DNA of 64,000 nt from Blastomussa wellsi (lineage: Eukaryota; Cnidaria; Anthozoa; Scleractinia; Plerogyridae): assembly GCA_947652115.1 (NCBI GenBank), contig OX393561.1:6647405-6711404 (forward strand). The letters are read 5' to 3'. This document shows, piece by piece, positions 41,100-52,488 of this stretch. How positions within the stretch are numbered: position 1 is the stretch's first letter; every line of letters begins with the position of its first letter. Made by a program: the position numbers and the translations under genes. Below the pieces are notes generated by a model. It was not told the DNA's origin. It was given only the letters and a program-made list of their open reading frames with translations, and did not search any database.

Positions 41100-44000
41100 A
41101 TGGCGACCACATTTGATCAAGAACTGCGAAAGGTTGGTATTTATACATACCTGCGAACTCTGCCGGTTTTCCCGGGAGTCCCCAAGTTTTTCATCAAATC
41201 TCCCGGTCTCCTGATTGGATTTAGTGCTCTTATTTTCTCTTATTTGAGCTGTTTTCGATCGGAAATGCAAAGATTTCTACACATCTCCTGATTTTGGGGG
41301 GTTGGCAGGAATGTTTATACATGTATATACATATAGGCAGTGGCTATTCACTCAAGACGACAACTTTTACCGAACTACGTAGTTAGACGGGAATGTGCGG
41401 CGACGGGTATTTGCTATTCATACGGGATTCCTCTGAACATATTAAAATGCTAGTTGCCATAATGCACCTATCAATGTAAATCTCACGGGAGGTTGAGGGG
41501 AGTGCGGGCATAGGTGAGGGATTTGACAGTTGTTATCGTCCCGTAGGGCGGGCTTTTGACCGTTTTCATGGCCTTTCTAGCAACATTTTATTGACTTTTA
41601 GTGACTCTTTTGACCATCTACAATTGCCCTGTGTCCAGGTATTTTAACAAAAAATCTCAGCTCAGTTCAAATCCCCCACCTATGCCCACACTCCTTGGCC
41701 CCCCCCCCCCTCTGCGGGATTTACATTGATATATACATAGGTGCATAAAGTTTAAATAATTTTATATTTAAACTTTATGGTAACAAGTTCCAGGCTGCAT
41801 TCAGAGTGGGTTACGTTGAAGATCTTCGGCGTGGGTTTTGAAATTTTGCGGTAAAATGGTAAAATTACAAGTGCCGTCAAGTGAGTTGTTTGGATAGTAT
41901 ACAGGGAGTGCTCAAATAAACAGTGCCCACTAGAATCACTTTATTCTTCTAAAGGTAAATATAATTATGATTTTAGATCAGGAAGAATCAGCAATTACAT
42001 ATAAAATATTAATTCAATGAAATTGTCTGACTCCCGTACAATGGAAGTTGCTGTACGGATGCAGTACGAAAAGTTACTGTGTTAATTTTATGATAAGGAA
42101 CAAAAAATCTTCCTAACAAAAACCTAATAATGCCTTAATCGTCATTAGGCTTTTCAAGAGCTTCAAGGGAAAATGATTGAAACCACACAGCGTGTAAAGT
42201 TAGCAGAAGGGCAGATAATGCAACTGCGAAGGAACATCGCCCATGCCAAGTTAACAGATCAAGAACTAGCTTCATTACCTGCCGATACACCCTCTTATGA
42301 GTCAGTAGGAAGAATGTGAGTATTTCAACATAGCAATGGTACACAATGGCAGTGAAATACTGTGCACATGATTGATTCTGCATTTGATGATGTCCAATGT
42401 TTTGTCTAGACACAACAAATTAAAAGCACAGCATATGCTGTTCTTACTGGGTCTTTTAATGATTTTTGCTACTGTCAATGTTATTGAAAAGTGCAGCAGC
42501 TGTGGTCTAACTTTTGAGATCAAACAACAGTTCTAGTCACAAAAGCACAACATTATTTTTTAATAACTTTTTCTCTGGCACGGGTCATACCTGCCAACTC
42601 CCAGAGTACAAAAAATCTGGAGACGTCTAGAAATCTTAACTTTAAATAAGACTTTTCATGTATGCTACATGAAACATGTGCTGAGCAAATTTTTCACGAA
42701 CACGACATGAAGTGAAAAAAGTACATTCTTATTGTCGCCTGAAGGTCAAACCTAGTTGCCTTGATGGCTCTGTTTTATGTTTTCCGATTGAGAACAGCTC
42801 AAATAAGAGCACTAGATCCATCTCGAAAACAAAAAAAATTGAAAAATGCCATGTTAGGTATTTGCCGGAAGATTTGGTGCTCTAACCGGGAGACCGGGAT
42901 ATTTGTTGAAAAGCTTGGAGACTCCCACAAAAACTGGAGAGTTGGCAGATATGCTGGGTCTTTCGATAACATGCAGTTAACTATAATCAAGTCGGTATTT
43001 GAAAATCAGGTAGCATACATGTCAACTGTTGTAGTAATATATCAAACATGAGAGACAGTGTTTCATCACTAAAGCTATGGAGAAAACGAAGAAATAAAGT
43101 CTCTTTAAATCTATGCTAATTTAGATCATGTTTTGAAACCTCCTTCACGGTTCTGATATTAGTCATGCATGTTGGCATGACCTGCTTTGGTGTAGAATGT
43201 TGAGAACTTTGGCATACAGATGCAGTACATGTGTTTTTGGTTTGGAAAATGCATAGAATGAGTACAGCATGACAAATATATTTAAGCCACAGTTACTTCA
43301 GTGTACTGTACACAAGATTGTTTTAGTTTTTCCTCCATTCTGGTCGGGCAAAGAAGTTCTGTTTCTATCAAATTGTCATCAAAGTACTTGGAGAAGAATA
43401 ATATTAAGGTCTGTAATCCAATAGGTTTGTCCTTCAACCTGTATCAGATATCAGAAAGGAACTAGCCAAAAAGCTCCACACTAATGAAGAAAAAATAAAA
43501 AGCATTGAGGTAATATACATACCATAGTAAACATAGTGAGCATGACCAGGGATTGTCACTATGTTGTGTTCTTGGACAAGGGGATTTGTTAAAAGCAGGC
43601 TTACAGCCCAGCAGCCTGAGGCCCACAACCAGGTTTTCTTCCTGCGGCTCGAGGCACACAACCAGCTTCATGGTCCACCAGCCCGCCAGCCTGGCCCACA
43701 ACTTTTTGGTCAGCGGACTATTTACGCGCATGCCCAGATACACCTGTTAGGGGAGATGTAGAACAAGAGAGAAACTGATACTGCAGGAAGTGTAGTCGAG
43801 TACATTGCAAAGATTGTGAAGGATTGAAACTATTCTAAAAAAGATACTCACCATTGTTCATCTTGCACCGCAGGACAAACCACAGAAGACCACCACTGAG
43901 CTCGCGGTGGGGTATTAATTTTGTGCTTTTAGCAAAACCCCTTAGACAAGACACTTCACTCTCATCATGCCTCTCTTCACCCAGGTGTATGAATGGGTAC

Positions 44001-44387
44001 CAGCAAACTTGTAATGCTGTGGGTAACCCTGTAATGGACTAGCGTCCCATGCATGGAAAGTAGAAATACTCCTAGTTGCTAAATAATGATACCTAGTTTG
44101 AATTCAGACAGTTACTTAGTACCCAGCATTTGTCAATTTCCAGTTTGGGGAGACTTTGTAGAAATACTCCTATGTACTTAAAACTGAGATAAGCACTGGC
44201 ACCTTAGGTGACTTTGGTTCTGACAAGGCAGTGATACTGTTAATATTTCTCTCTACATCTAGCAATTTTGATTGTGATTATGTTCTTGACCCTTTTTTCT
44301 CTGCAGGCTAACAAGGAATACCTTCAAAGAAGTGTCAAAGAACATGAAGACAATATTAGGGAAATGCTAGCCAGTCGACCTAAATAG
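41100..44387 (+). CDS. PFDN1: Prefoldin subunit 1
   Basis: Exons 41100-41132, 42149-42315, 43425-43509 and 44307-44387 join in phase (0, 2, 0) to give 121 residues, against 122 in the human protein. The sequence runs from MATTFDQELRK through FQELQGKMIETTQRVKLAEG, LTDQELASLPADT and YESVGRMFVLQP to KEYLQRSVKEHEDNIREML. This is the beta-type prefoldin layout: two coiled-coil helices joined by a short beta hairpin. Prefoldin is a cytosolic hexamer that passes unfolded actin and tubulin to the CCT chaperonin. Start chosen because ATG follows CAAA, and MATTFDQEL matches the family N-terminus. A possible AATAAA lies at 45295-45300. Confidence 0.93.
41146..41312 (+). mobile_element. MITE with CATACCTGCCAACTC-type ends, copy 1
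   Basis: Begins CATACCTGCGAACTC 14 bp after the first PFDN1 splice donor and ends GGGTTGGCAGGAATG. Its interior (GGGAGTCCCCAAGTTTTTCA, CCCGGTCTCCTG) is shared in reverse orientation with 42586-42953. Confidence 0.6.
42586..42953 (-). mobile_element. MITE with CATACCTGCCAACTC-type ends, copy 2
   Basis: Begins CATACCTGCCAACTCCC and ends GAGAGTTGGCAGATATG. The right half is the reverse complement of copy 1 (GGGAGACCGGGATATTTGTT, AAGCTTGGAGACTCCC). It lies in PFDN1 intron 2. Confidence 0.6.
43541..44050 (+). mobile_element. SINE fragment split by about 350 bp of other sequence
   Basis: GTCACTATGTTGTGTTCTTG (43555) matches the middle of the SINE at 32446, and TTAGACAAGACACTTCACTC, CACCCAGGTGTATGAATGGG and AATGGACTAGCGTCCCATGC (43940-44050) match its remainder. 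The interval contains GGCCCACAACC/GGCCCACAACT repeats. Either one SINE was interrupted or two partial copies are adjacent. Confidence 0.5.
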
Positions 44388-44795
44388 TTTATATATTTAT
44401 TGCTCATTGTATAATTTTTAAGCAGAATACATATAACTGAGTACCAGGTAGTTTCAAAGCTGTTCATGAGCAGTATAATCAGGTAAATCCGTTTCATTTT
44501 ATTGTCATTTCCACATCTGTACATGTGTTAAGAGTGTTGAAATCCTCACAACTAAGGATGTTTACATTGGGCATGTAGAAGACCACCAAAATTGCTCACA
44601 ATGTATACTTAACATACATGTAAGTCATCAAAATGTTTTTTTACTGTGTCCAATGTGGAATACATATTGATAGTGATTAAACCTGCTGCAAATCACCTCA
44701 TTGTAGTTTCATTTGCTATAACCATTAATGTAGGGGGTGCACAGGGTCTTGAAACTCAAAAAATTATAGTAGTGGGTGACTGCTACATTCGGAGA

Positions 44796-45061
44796 CAGGG
44801 TTCGTACAGATCATGGAAAACCTGGAAAGTCATGGAATTTCAGAATGTCATTTTCCAGGCCTGGAAAGTCATGGAATTTAAGTGTGGGTCATGGAAAGAA
44901 TCAATTACGGTTTTTGGTGATGAAAATCGTAAAACTTACCCAAAACGAAAGATGATTTCCCAGAAAATGCTCAAATTTTGGTCAAGCAAACCTTGGACAT
45001 GTCATTGAAAAGGTCATGGAAAGTCAAGGAAATTAAAAAGCGTAAACCAGTACGAACCCTG
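44796..45061. mobile_element. MITE with CAGGGTTCGTAC ends and 5-bp duplication
   Basis: Left end CAGGGTTCGTAC, right end GTACGAACCCTG; GGAGA stands directly outside both ends (44791-44795, 45062-45066). The interior repeats TGGAAAGTCATGGAATTT and CATGGAAAGTCAAGG. Repeats of this GGTTCGTAC..TCATGGAAAACCTGG type are widespread in animals. Confidence 0.65.
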
Positions 45062-45949
45062 GGAGAGTGCGCATAGCGTTGGAAATCAAAATGGTCGCAT
45101 ATCACAGAACGAGCAACTTGTATCTCCTTGGAGTGCACCACTTCTGAAAATAAGATGCCACTGGAGATGCCACATTAAAGCTATTGTGTATGCAAACTAT
45201 ATGTAGGCATGTACTCTACTCTTGAAACTTGCAAGGTTAGCGTGCCTTGCTCACGAAGTGGAGCTGCCTTTTTGCCGGTTTGTCAGTCAAAATCAATAAA
45301 ATTTGTATTTTGAAAACAATTTTTTTGTGCTCAGTTGTACTTCATGTTTTGCAAAAAAGATGTGCCCACTTGTTTCTCCTTCAAGTCCTTGATGGCCATT
45401 TGCAGGTTACCATTGACAGTAACTAAGAAAACCATGAACACCAGACATGTTTAGAGAATGTTATAATTAATTGTGTTACAAGGAAAAAGCCAATCAGGTG
45501 TGAGAAAACTAAATTGCAAACAGCAACAGTAATAAGTTTGTGGTTTTGAGGTTTGTTTGCACGACCTGAACTTTGTTGGAGGGGGGCGTAAGGGTTTGCG
45601 GTGATGCGGTTTTGTGTTATTTTTGGTGCGGTTTTGCGGTAATTTTTATTGTAACTCGCGGTATTGCGGCTTTAAACCATTAAGCGGTTTGCGGTTATTA
45701 CAACCTTTAAGTCGCGGTTTTCAGTGAAAAAAAAAAGTGTCTGCGGTGATAACACTCTTTAGAACGGTCGGCATTTGATTAGTAGTAAATAGAGTATAAT
45801 AGTGTAGTACAATATACCGTTTGCGTTATGATGGTATGTTTAATATTAACGCACAATGTTATCAGAATATATCACAAGTCTTGCTGTCGTCAGCTTTCAT
45901 ATTGTGGCCTCCATGTACGTGCAGTTTCGGTATTCGGGAAAAAGTCGGA

Positions 45950-46510
45950 TGCGGTTTGCAAGTTTATTGTTTATTTGCGTTTCGCGCTCGGGCCGCAAAT
46001 GTAATGACACTTTACAGTTGATCGTCGGTGTAACTTTTTGCAAAAAGTTATACATCGGCGAAACAGGGAGACGACTTGGCGACCGATTCCGAGAACACCT
46101 TCGTGACGTAGAGAAAGACGACAAAAATGCATCGAAACCGGTCGCGAGACACTTCAATCTCCCAAATCATTCTAAGCAACATATGGCAGTCTGCGGCCTT
46201 TCCCTTCACCAAGGAAACACGGAAAGCCGTAAAACTCTTGAACAAAAATTTATTTTTCAAATCGGCACTCTTAATCCTCACGGTATCAACGAACGCTTTT
46301 CATTCAACTAATTTATTCCGAAGTTTTCACGTTACCAGGCACCAGCCAATAGCGAAGCTACATCTTTCTCTATATAAAAACACACGACGCACAATTCCTT
46401 GATTCGCTCCGACGAAGGGCTAACGCTCGAAACGTCAGCTCTTGAATCTCTTTACGGTGGCCAATTGACATTATCAACCCAGTTGATAAAACCAAATTAT
46501 ATTGTTATAC

Positions 46511-46555
<45 letters not shown>

Positions 46556-46558
46556 CTA
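45950..46558 (+). mobile_element. Penelope-like element 3' fragment, copy B (GIY-YIG endonuclease)
   Basis: An open frame ending at 46311 includes CKKLYIGETGRRLGDRFREH, LRDVEKDDKNASKPVARHFN, LPNHSKQHMAVCGLSLHQGN and QKFIFQIGTLNPHGINERF, the GIY-YIG endonuclease C-terminal to the reverse transcriptase. Intact over this stretch, unlike copy A, but without the reverse transcriptase. The same 3' non-coding part follows and ends ACTTACCCCCTCT. It sits between PFDN1 and the kelch gene. Confidence 0.88.
46401..46448 (+). ncRNA. Hammerhead-like motif in Penelope-like copy B
   Basis: Same arrangement as at 22887: GATTCGCT, CCGACGA, AGGGCTAACGCTC, GAAA, CGTC, AGC..GAATC. Identical core in two separate insertions; the second base of the CUGANGA box is C. 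Confidence 0.5.
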
Positions 46559-46912
46559 TTCATATGCTATCTTATGCTGAGTCTGCAGATGATTTGGCTT
46601 GGGATTGTTATGTTCATTGTTATGTTGTTACCAAGAATGAGCAAATTTATTCTTCATTTAGCCCTATATCACAAAATTCTAAATGGACGAAGGATGAAAA
46701 ACCAGTGATTATTTTGTTGAATGGACCGTAGTATCCCGGGGGGGTAAAATGAATACCGTCTCCCCCTGGAAGAAATTTTTCACGACAATGTTGCATGCTG
46801 GGTAACCCAGCCAACCAACTTCAGCAAGATGCTGTAAGAGGTTTGCAATTTTGGCATAAGAAAACCTTTGGCTGGCCATCAAATCTGTGTATCTGTAAGT
46901 GAACAAGATGAA

Positions 46913-47112
46913 NNNNNNNNNNNNNNNNNNNNNNNNNNNNNNNNNNNNNNNNNNNNNNNNNNNNNNNNNNNNNNNNNNNNNNNNNNNNNNNNNNNNNNNN
47001 NNNNNNNNNNNNNNNNNNNNNNNNNNNNNNNNNNNNNNNNNNNNNNNNNNNNNNNNNNNNNNNNNNNNNNNNNNNNNNNNNNNNNNNNNNNNNNNNNNNN
47101 NNNNNNNNNNNN
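46913..47112. other. Assembly gap of 200 N
   Basis: Exactly 200 undetermined bases, a typical placeholder length. The BTB-coding exons expected upstream of the kelch gene may lie here. Confidence 0.99.
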
Positions 47113-47298
47113 CATGATATGAAAACGCTCTACACATTATTGACGAGAATTTCATTAATTTGCAGTCCTATGATGTTCCAAATTATAACACTGAACAATA
47201 GTTAAATTTTTTAATCTTTTCGTTTCTTAATCGCTTGTAATAGAGACATTTAACTTTTGCAAGAACCTTCATGACGTTATTGTAAATTGTAATTTTAG

Positions 47299-50200
47299 GT
47301 CCTGCTTCCTGCAGCTAATCTTCTTCAACTAACAGATGTGCGAGATGCATGCTGTGAATTCCTCAGAGCACAGCTCCACTCTACAAACTGCTTAGGAATC
47401 AGAGCTTTTGCTGACATGCATTCCTGTGGAGATTTAATGAATGCAGCTCACTCATTTGCTGAGAAGCACTTCAGTGAAGTTGTCCAGGCTGATGAATTTC
47501 TAGCTTTACCAAATATCCAAGTAGAAGAACTTATTTCCAGTGACCAGCTTACAGTTCCTTCAGAAGAAAAGGTGCAATAATGAATACTTTGTTTTACGTA
47601 ATAATATTAATATTAATGGTAGTATAAAATAGTTTCACATGCTATGATAACTCGATTTCAGTCCATCAGTACCGACCAAATACTTAGAATAGTGGTGACT
47701 AGGAATATTTCTACCCTTTAGGATGCTAGTCTATTGCTGAATTTCCCACCCCTCCAGCATTAAATTTGCTGTTAGGGGACCTTCATTTATTAGCAGCGGG
47801 TTGGCAAAATTACACCGAAAGTCCTTCACACATAACCCAACCCCCCTCTATAGCAATGGCAATGATCACATAACCCTACTACTTTATCCAGCATTATATC
47901 TCAACCCCCCTCTATGTGGTAGGCCAAATAGTGTCAAAATAAAAGACTTGACAGAAAGCCAACATAAAAGTTTCAAACGACCTCCCCCCTCAAAAGGCTT
48001 CTCAATGTGTAACCCTACGGTACCTGAATACCTTTCCAAAATAATGTATCCCTCCCTGCAATTTTGCTAGCCCCCCTATGTGCTAGTAAATGAAAGCCTC
48101 TTGCATGTTTAGAAAGACCCACTGTGAGAGTAAAGTGTCTTGCCCAAAACACAACACAGTGATCTCAGCCAGGTCAGACAGGGATCAAACCCAGATCTCC
48201 TGCAGCAATTTCCAGTGCACTTGCCATTAGGCCATTGCATCAGGAAGACCTTACAAGGCATTGATCGGGACCAGATTGGACATTTCATGATATTTTATAT
48301 GATGCAGCACTGGCCAGAACAGCAGATCTTTAACATACAGTTGTTGGTTGGTTCTGGTCAGTTCCACCCCAGTTTGCTTGCGGTTGGCTTTCACTTTGTA
48401 GTTTGAGCAATAATGTACTATATATAATTTTGCTTGCAGTATAAATATTGAAAAAAATTGGGGTTCTTGGCAGCTAGCATCCAGTTGATGTTGCAGTAAG
48501 TGAGTATACATGTATCCCGAGTCGAATTTTCCCAGGTTTGATTCCCAGTGTTTGAAATAAAATATTTTCTTTCTTGTTTTATTTTGAAATAAAACTAAGT
48601 GTGGAATGACCTTCATGTAAAAATAATTAAGTGTGCAATCTGGTCCTGGTCAATGTTAAGTAAGGTCTTCCCACTTCACCACCTCCCATCTCCCTTATTA
48701 TTTAGGCTTCCTCATTAGAGATTGTTATTGTTTCATTTCATGACAACGATTTTCATTTCAGGTATTTGAGGCAGTAGTCACATGGGTGAATCATGACCCT
48801 GAACACAGACAAGACTGTTTGGCCCAACTCATGGAGCACGTGCGGCTACCTCTGCTGTCACGTGAATACCTCGTGAGCCGCGTAGAAACGGAACTGCTAG
48901 TCAAGAACAACAATATGTGTAAAGATTTCCTGATAGAGGCTATGAAGTACCACTTGCTAACCAACGAACAGCGGTCGTCCGTGCAGTCACCGAGGACTCG
49001 TCCCAGGACACCAATCGGTTTACCAAAAGTTATGTACGTCGTGGGAGGCCAGGCACCTAAGGCAATACGGAGGTAATATAGACAAGTTTTCCTCTTGTAG
49101 CCAACGCCTAGCAACCATATGCCCTTTGGCCTGATCCTGTGAAGCATTTTCTTTGGCAAGAAAAAGCTGCATGTTGTAATTATTAATAAGAAGTTTTTAA
49201 CTAAAAAATAGTAAGTGTAGTGTATTAGGACCCAGATCCCCTCCTGGTGTAATGTAATATGTTAGGACCCAGATCCTCAGAGTAGTCGAGCACGAGCTAT
49301 CATGGCGGATTAAAGTTATCTTTGTTGTTTGGTTAAATCCAGTTGAATCCGTCCTTTTAATCGACTAGTTGGGGGCACAACAATAAGCATCTATTGTTTT
49401 CCTTAACAAAGAAGAGAATCTACCTAAATGTTCCTCATTCACAGTCATCCTCGTTTATTTTCTGTTGGTTGTTACTTCTTTGGTTTCACGCAGGGTTACC
49501 CCCCCCAGCAGTAAATTGGCCAGTACCTATTTATACACCTGGGTGAAGAGAGGCACTGAGAGTCAAGTGTCTTACCTTAGAACACAACTCAGTGCCTCGG
49601 CCAGGGGTCTAACTCGGACCGCTCGAACCGGAGTCCAGCGCACTAACCATCCAAACAGGGAGGAGAAAAATGACCAAAAGCCTAGTTTTCATATGTCGGA
49701 AAAATCCCAGATGATCGAGGATTTCACTGTTTCCCGACCATCCCAGATTTTTCCGACTAATGAAAATTGGAAATATCTAATATCCCCGATCGCCGGGGAT
49801 GGTCGGCGATAAATCGGGAAAATCGGGAGCGTTTCTATTTTCCCAACGCATCCCAGATTTCTGCGATGGTCGGCGATCATTCCCGACATATGAAAACTGA
49901 AATATCCGCTGTCGGGGACCTTTCCCATGGTTTTAACTTGTTGCCAACCCTCTAGCTTCTTTTTAATTGGTTGGCGCTAGTACTAAATTCAGAATGTTGA
50001 GAGAATCTGCAACAGAACATCTGGCGTGTCTCCGATATATCGGTAAAATCTGGGAAAGTCGGGAAACAATGACATCCCCGACCGTCTGGAATTTTTCCGA
50101 CATATGAAAGCCAGGCTTAAAATATCGTGGCATAGCATAAACCACCATTTTATTCCATGTTATAATTATTTGTTCCTGCTCTTCGTTTCTTTTGTTTGTC

Positions 50201-51029
50201 CATTTTCAGCGTGGAATGTTATGATTTCAAGGGAGAGAACTGGTACGCGGTCGCTGAGATGAACTCGCGTCGTTGCCGCGCTGGGGTCGCCGTCTTGGAC
50301 GGTCTCGTCTACGCCGTGGGCGGCTTTAATGGCTCGCTGCGCGTTCGCACGGTCGATTGCTACGACCCCGTGAAAGATCAGTGGCGTCCGGTGGCGTCGA
50401 TGGAAGCCCGTCGCAGCACGTTAGGCGCGGCGGTGATGAATGGACTGCTGTACGCCATTGGAGGCTTTGATGGCACAACAGGACTCAACACTTGTGAGGT
50501 GTACGATCCGAAGCTGAACGAATGGCGGCCGATCTGCCCGATGAGCACCCGAAGAAGCAGCGTCGGCGTCGGCGTTTTAAACGGCCTGCTTTACGCCGTC
50601 GGAGGGTACGATGGTGCGTCAAGACATTGTTTGAGCTCGGTCGAGTGTTACAATCCCAACACGAACGAATGGTGCTTGATGGCGGAAATGAGCACCCGTC
50701 GAAGCGGCGCTGGCGTCGGCGTGGCGGACGGACTGTTGTACGCCATTGGCGGACACGATGGTCCACACGTGCGTAAAAGCGTAGAGTGTTTTAACCCGGA
50801 TTTGAATCAATGGCGGCCCGTTGGTGACATGAGCATGTGTCGTAGAAACGCCGGCGTAGCGTCGGTGAATGGTTTGCTGTTTGTCGTCGGCGGGGACGAT
50901 GGATCCAGTAACCTGTTTTCTGTTGAGGTTTATAACCCAAGGACAGACCAGTGGGGCTTACTTTCAACGTTTATGACGATAGGCCGTAGCTATGCAGGCG
51001 TAGCTGTGATTGACAGGCCCAGTACTTGA
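47299..51029 (+). CDS. KLHL3: Kelch-like protein (KLHL2/KLHL3 type), BTB exons missing
   Basis: Exons 47299-47571, 48762-49072 and 50210-51029 join in phase (0, 2) to give 467 residues. They start just after the BTB fold (VLLPAANLLQLTDVRDACCE), continue through a BACK domain (CLGIRAFADMHSC, LMEHVRLPLLSREYLV, CKDFLIEAMKYHLL) and six kelch repeats, marked by VVGGQAPK, AVGGFNGS, AIGGFDGT, AVGGYDGAS, AIGGHDGP and VVGGDDGSS. The sequence follows human KLHL2/KLHL3 and Drosophila kelch closely. These proteins bind CUL3 through BTB and BACK and present substrates held by the kelch propeller. In vertebrates KLHL3 targets WNK kinases; the target here is unknown. All kelch repeats lie in one exon with higher GC than its surroundings. 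The roughly 120 BTB residues are not seen and may be in the gap at 46913-47112. Assignment between KLHL2 and KLHL3 is not resolved. Confidence 0.92.
47776..48100. mobile_element. Foldback MITE with CTTTCATTTACTAGCA-type ends
   Basis: CTTCATTTATTAGCA..GGCAAAATTACACC at the left is mirrored by CAATTTTGCTAGC..TGCTAGTAAATGAAAG at the right. C-rich runs (ACCCAACCCCCCTCTATA) repeat inside. In the kelch gene intron. Confidence 0.55.
48118..48245 (-). mobile_element. tRNA-derived SINE, copy 4 (partial)
   Basis: On the minus strand: GGCCTAATGGCAAGTGCACT, GGGTTTGATCCC, then CACTGTGTTGTGTTTTGGGC and AAGACACTTTACTCTCACAG. Same body as 32446. Confidence 0.6.
49528..49662 (-). mobile_element. tRNA-derived SINE, copy 5
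   Basis: On the minus strand: GGTTAGTGCGCTGGACTCCG, GGTTCGAGCGGTCCGAGTTA, then TGTTCTAAGGTAAGACACTT, CTCAGTGCCTCTCTTCACCC and AGGTGTATAAATAGG. Same family as 32446, with a better preserved head. Confidence 0.65.
49679..50117. mobile_element. Foldback element with TTTCATATGTCGGAAAAAT arms
   Basis: AGCCTAGTTTTCATATGTCG at the left and CGACATATGAAAGCCAGGCT at the right are inverted repeats. GTCGG/CCGAC-rich units (GATGGTCGGCGAT twice) fill the interior. No clear target duplication. It lies about 90 bp upstream of the kelch-repeat exon. Confidence 0.6.
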
Positions 51030-52488
51030 GTTGGTTTCCTCAGGCCAGTGCCGCTTCGCTGAGAGCCTGGCAACGTTTACTTGAATTTATTCCAATGAAA
51101 GCGGTCTTAATTTCATTCTGGTTTAAGACATTTCACTCTAATAAGTGTTCGCGAACCAGCTAATGTGGCGCTGAAGAGGAAGAATTAAGTCACAATCGTA
51201 GTCATCTTCTACGAAGGATTTGTGAAATTCTGGTAATAAGTGGCATATCGTCCTGCCGTTTTGCCACAGTAATGGCTGGCAAAAGTCTCAAATTTTGTCC
51301 GACCTGGCTGTTCTGTTATCTGTAAGACCCCGTCCTTGGTCTCTCGTTTGCAATCGACTGTACATAGTTATTTTTATTAGATGTATGATATGACTGATAA
51401 AGCGGACGTCGCCATTAGTGCCTTGATTGAAAAAGTTTGTTCCAAGTAACCCAGTTCGAGTTCGCACTTAATGTTAGATCGCAGGTGGTCGAGGAATTCT
51501 TTCGCGGATTCATGGTTGTTGTTTATAGCAATAGATCTTGCGTAATTTCTGTCACACGGGTTGTATTGATCTCTCGGAGAACGCAAACCTAAGCGATTGG
51601 CGTTTTAAACCAGGTAATAAATCGTTCCACCGTGGGAAGTTTAGGCCAATAAAGCGGCGCGGTGAAGTTCTTGTATTCGGGTACGTTTCGTCACCTTGAC
51701 CGGTGTCCTAGCGGATTTGGACCCTCTGGATTTGGACTCCCCGGTCCATATCTGCTAGCGGATATGGACCACCGTGGATCATATCTTATAGCGGATTTGG
51801 ACCCCCGCCTCTGCGGTTTTCGACCCCCCCTCTCCTCCCTCAACAGAACTGAGCGAAAACATTAAACATTCGTGTTGAAAGAAAGATTGCGGCGTTTATT
51901 TGAGGGCGGCGTTTATTCGAATAATTACGGTATGTCGATAAACTGGGAAATTCTGTATTTTATACAGAATAACGGTCGGCGGGGGAGGGGGGATAAATGA
52001 TTGCAGTGCCGGGAAACCGAGGGTGCACAGTAGCAATCGAATGGTTGCTTAGGGCGTAATCCCAATGATTGTCAGATGATTTTCCATTTTGTGGTTATTG
52101 AATGCGAACTCTAACGGGATATGTTGCTTGTTATTCCACGCTGCCACCGAGATATTTCTCAGCCTAGGTGGAGTGAAACATCAGACGAGAATCCGTCTCT
52201 GATCGCATTTATTCTGCACGCCACGTGGATGCAGTAATATAATAAAAATTTTCGGACAAAAACGAAACGTTTTTCGGTAGTCCTTCTCAGGAGTACCCTC
52301 ACCCGGACGATCAAACTACACGATCGACTGTTACCCCCGTACCGGGTTCAAACCACTTACTGCATTTACTGAAAACACGAAGTATTGAGTGACGTCTTTC
52401 GTACCAACGACTTGATTGACACTTGATTCGCACCGCTGCCCAGCACTGCTATGTCTTCAAAGTGCCAACCTTCTATCCCTCCCTGTGC
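51030..52488. other. 3' flank of the kelch gene, low-copy repeats only
   Basis: A possible AATAAA for the kelch gene is at 51649. From 51705 to 51815 TAGCGGAT(T/A)TGGACC recurs three times with spacing. GCGGCGTTTATTTGAGGGCG near 51890 looks like the end of a dispersed repeat. Near 52260-52300 the minus strand has CCTGAGAAGG..ACCGAAAAACGTTTC. I see no gene. Confidence 0.4.

Noticed and set aside
46709..47155. Open frames running through the N gap
   Set aside because: They exist only because undetermined bases carry no stop codons.
50485..50810. Frames antisense and out of phase to the kelch exon
   Set aside because: Shadows of the conserved kelch-repeat coding sequence.
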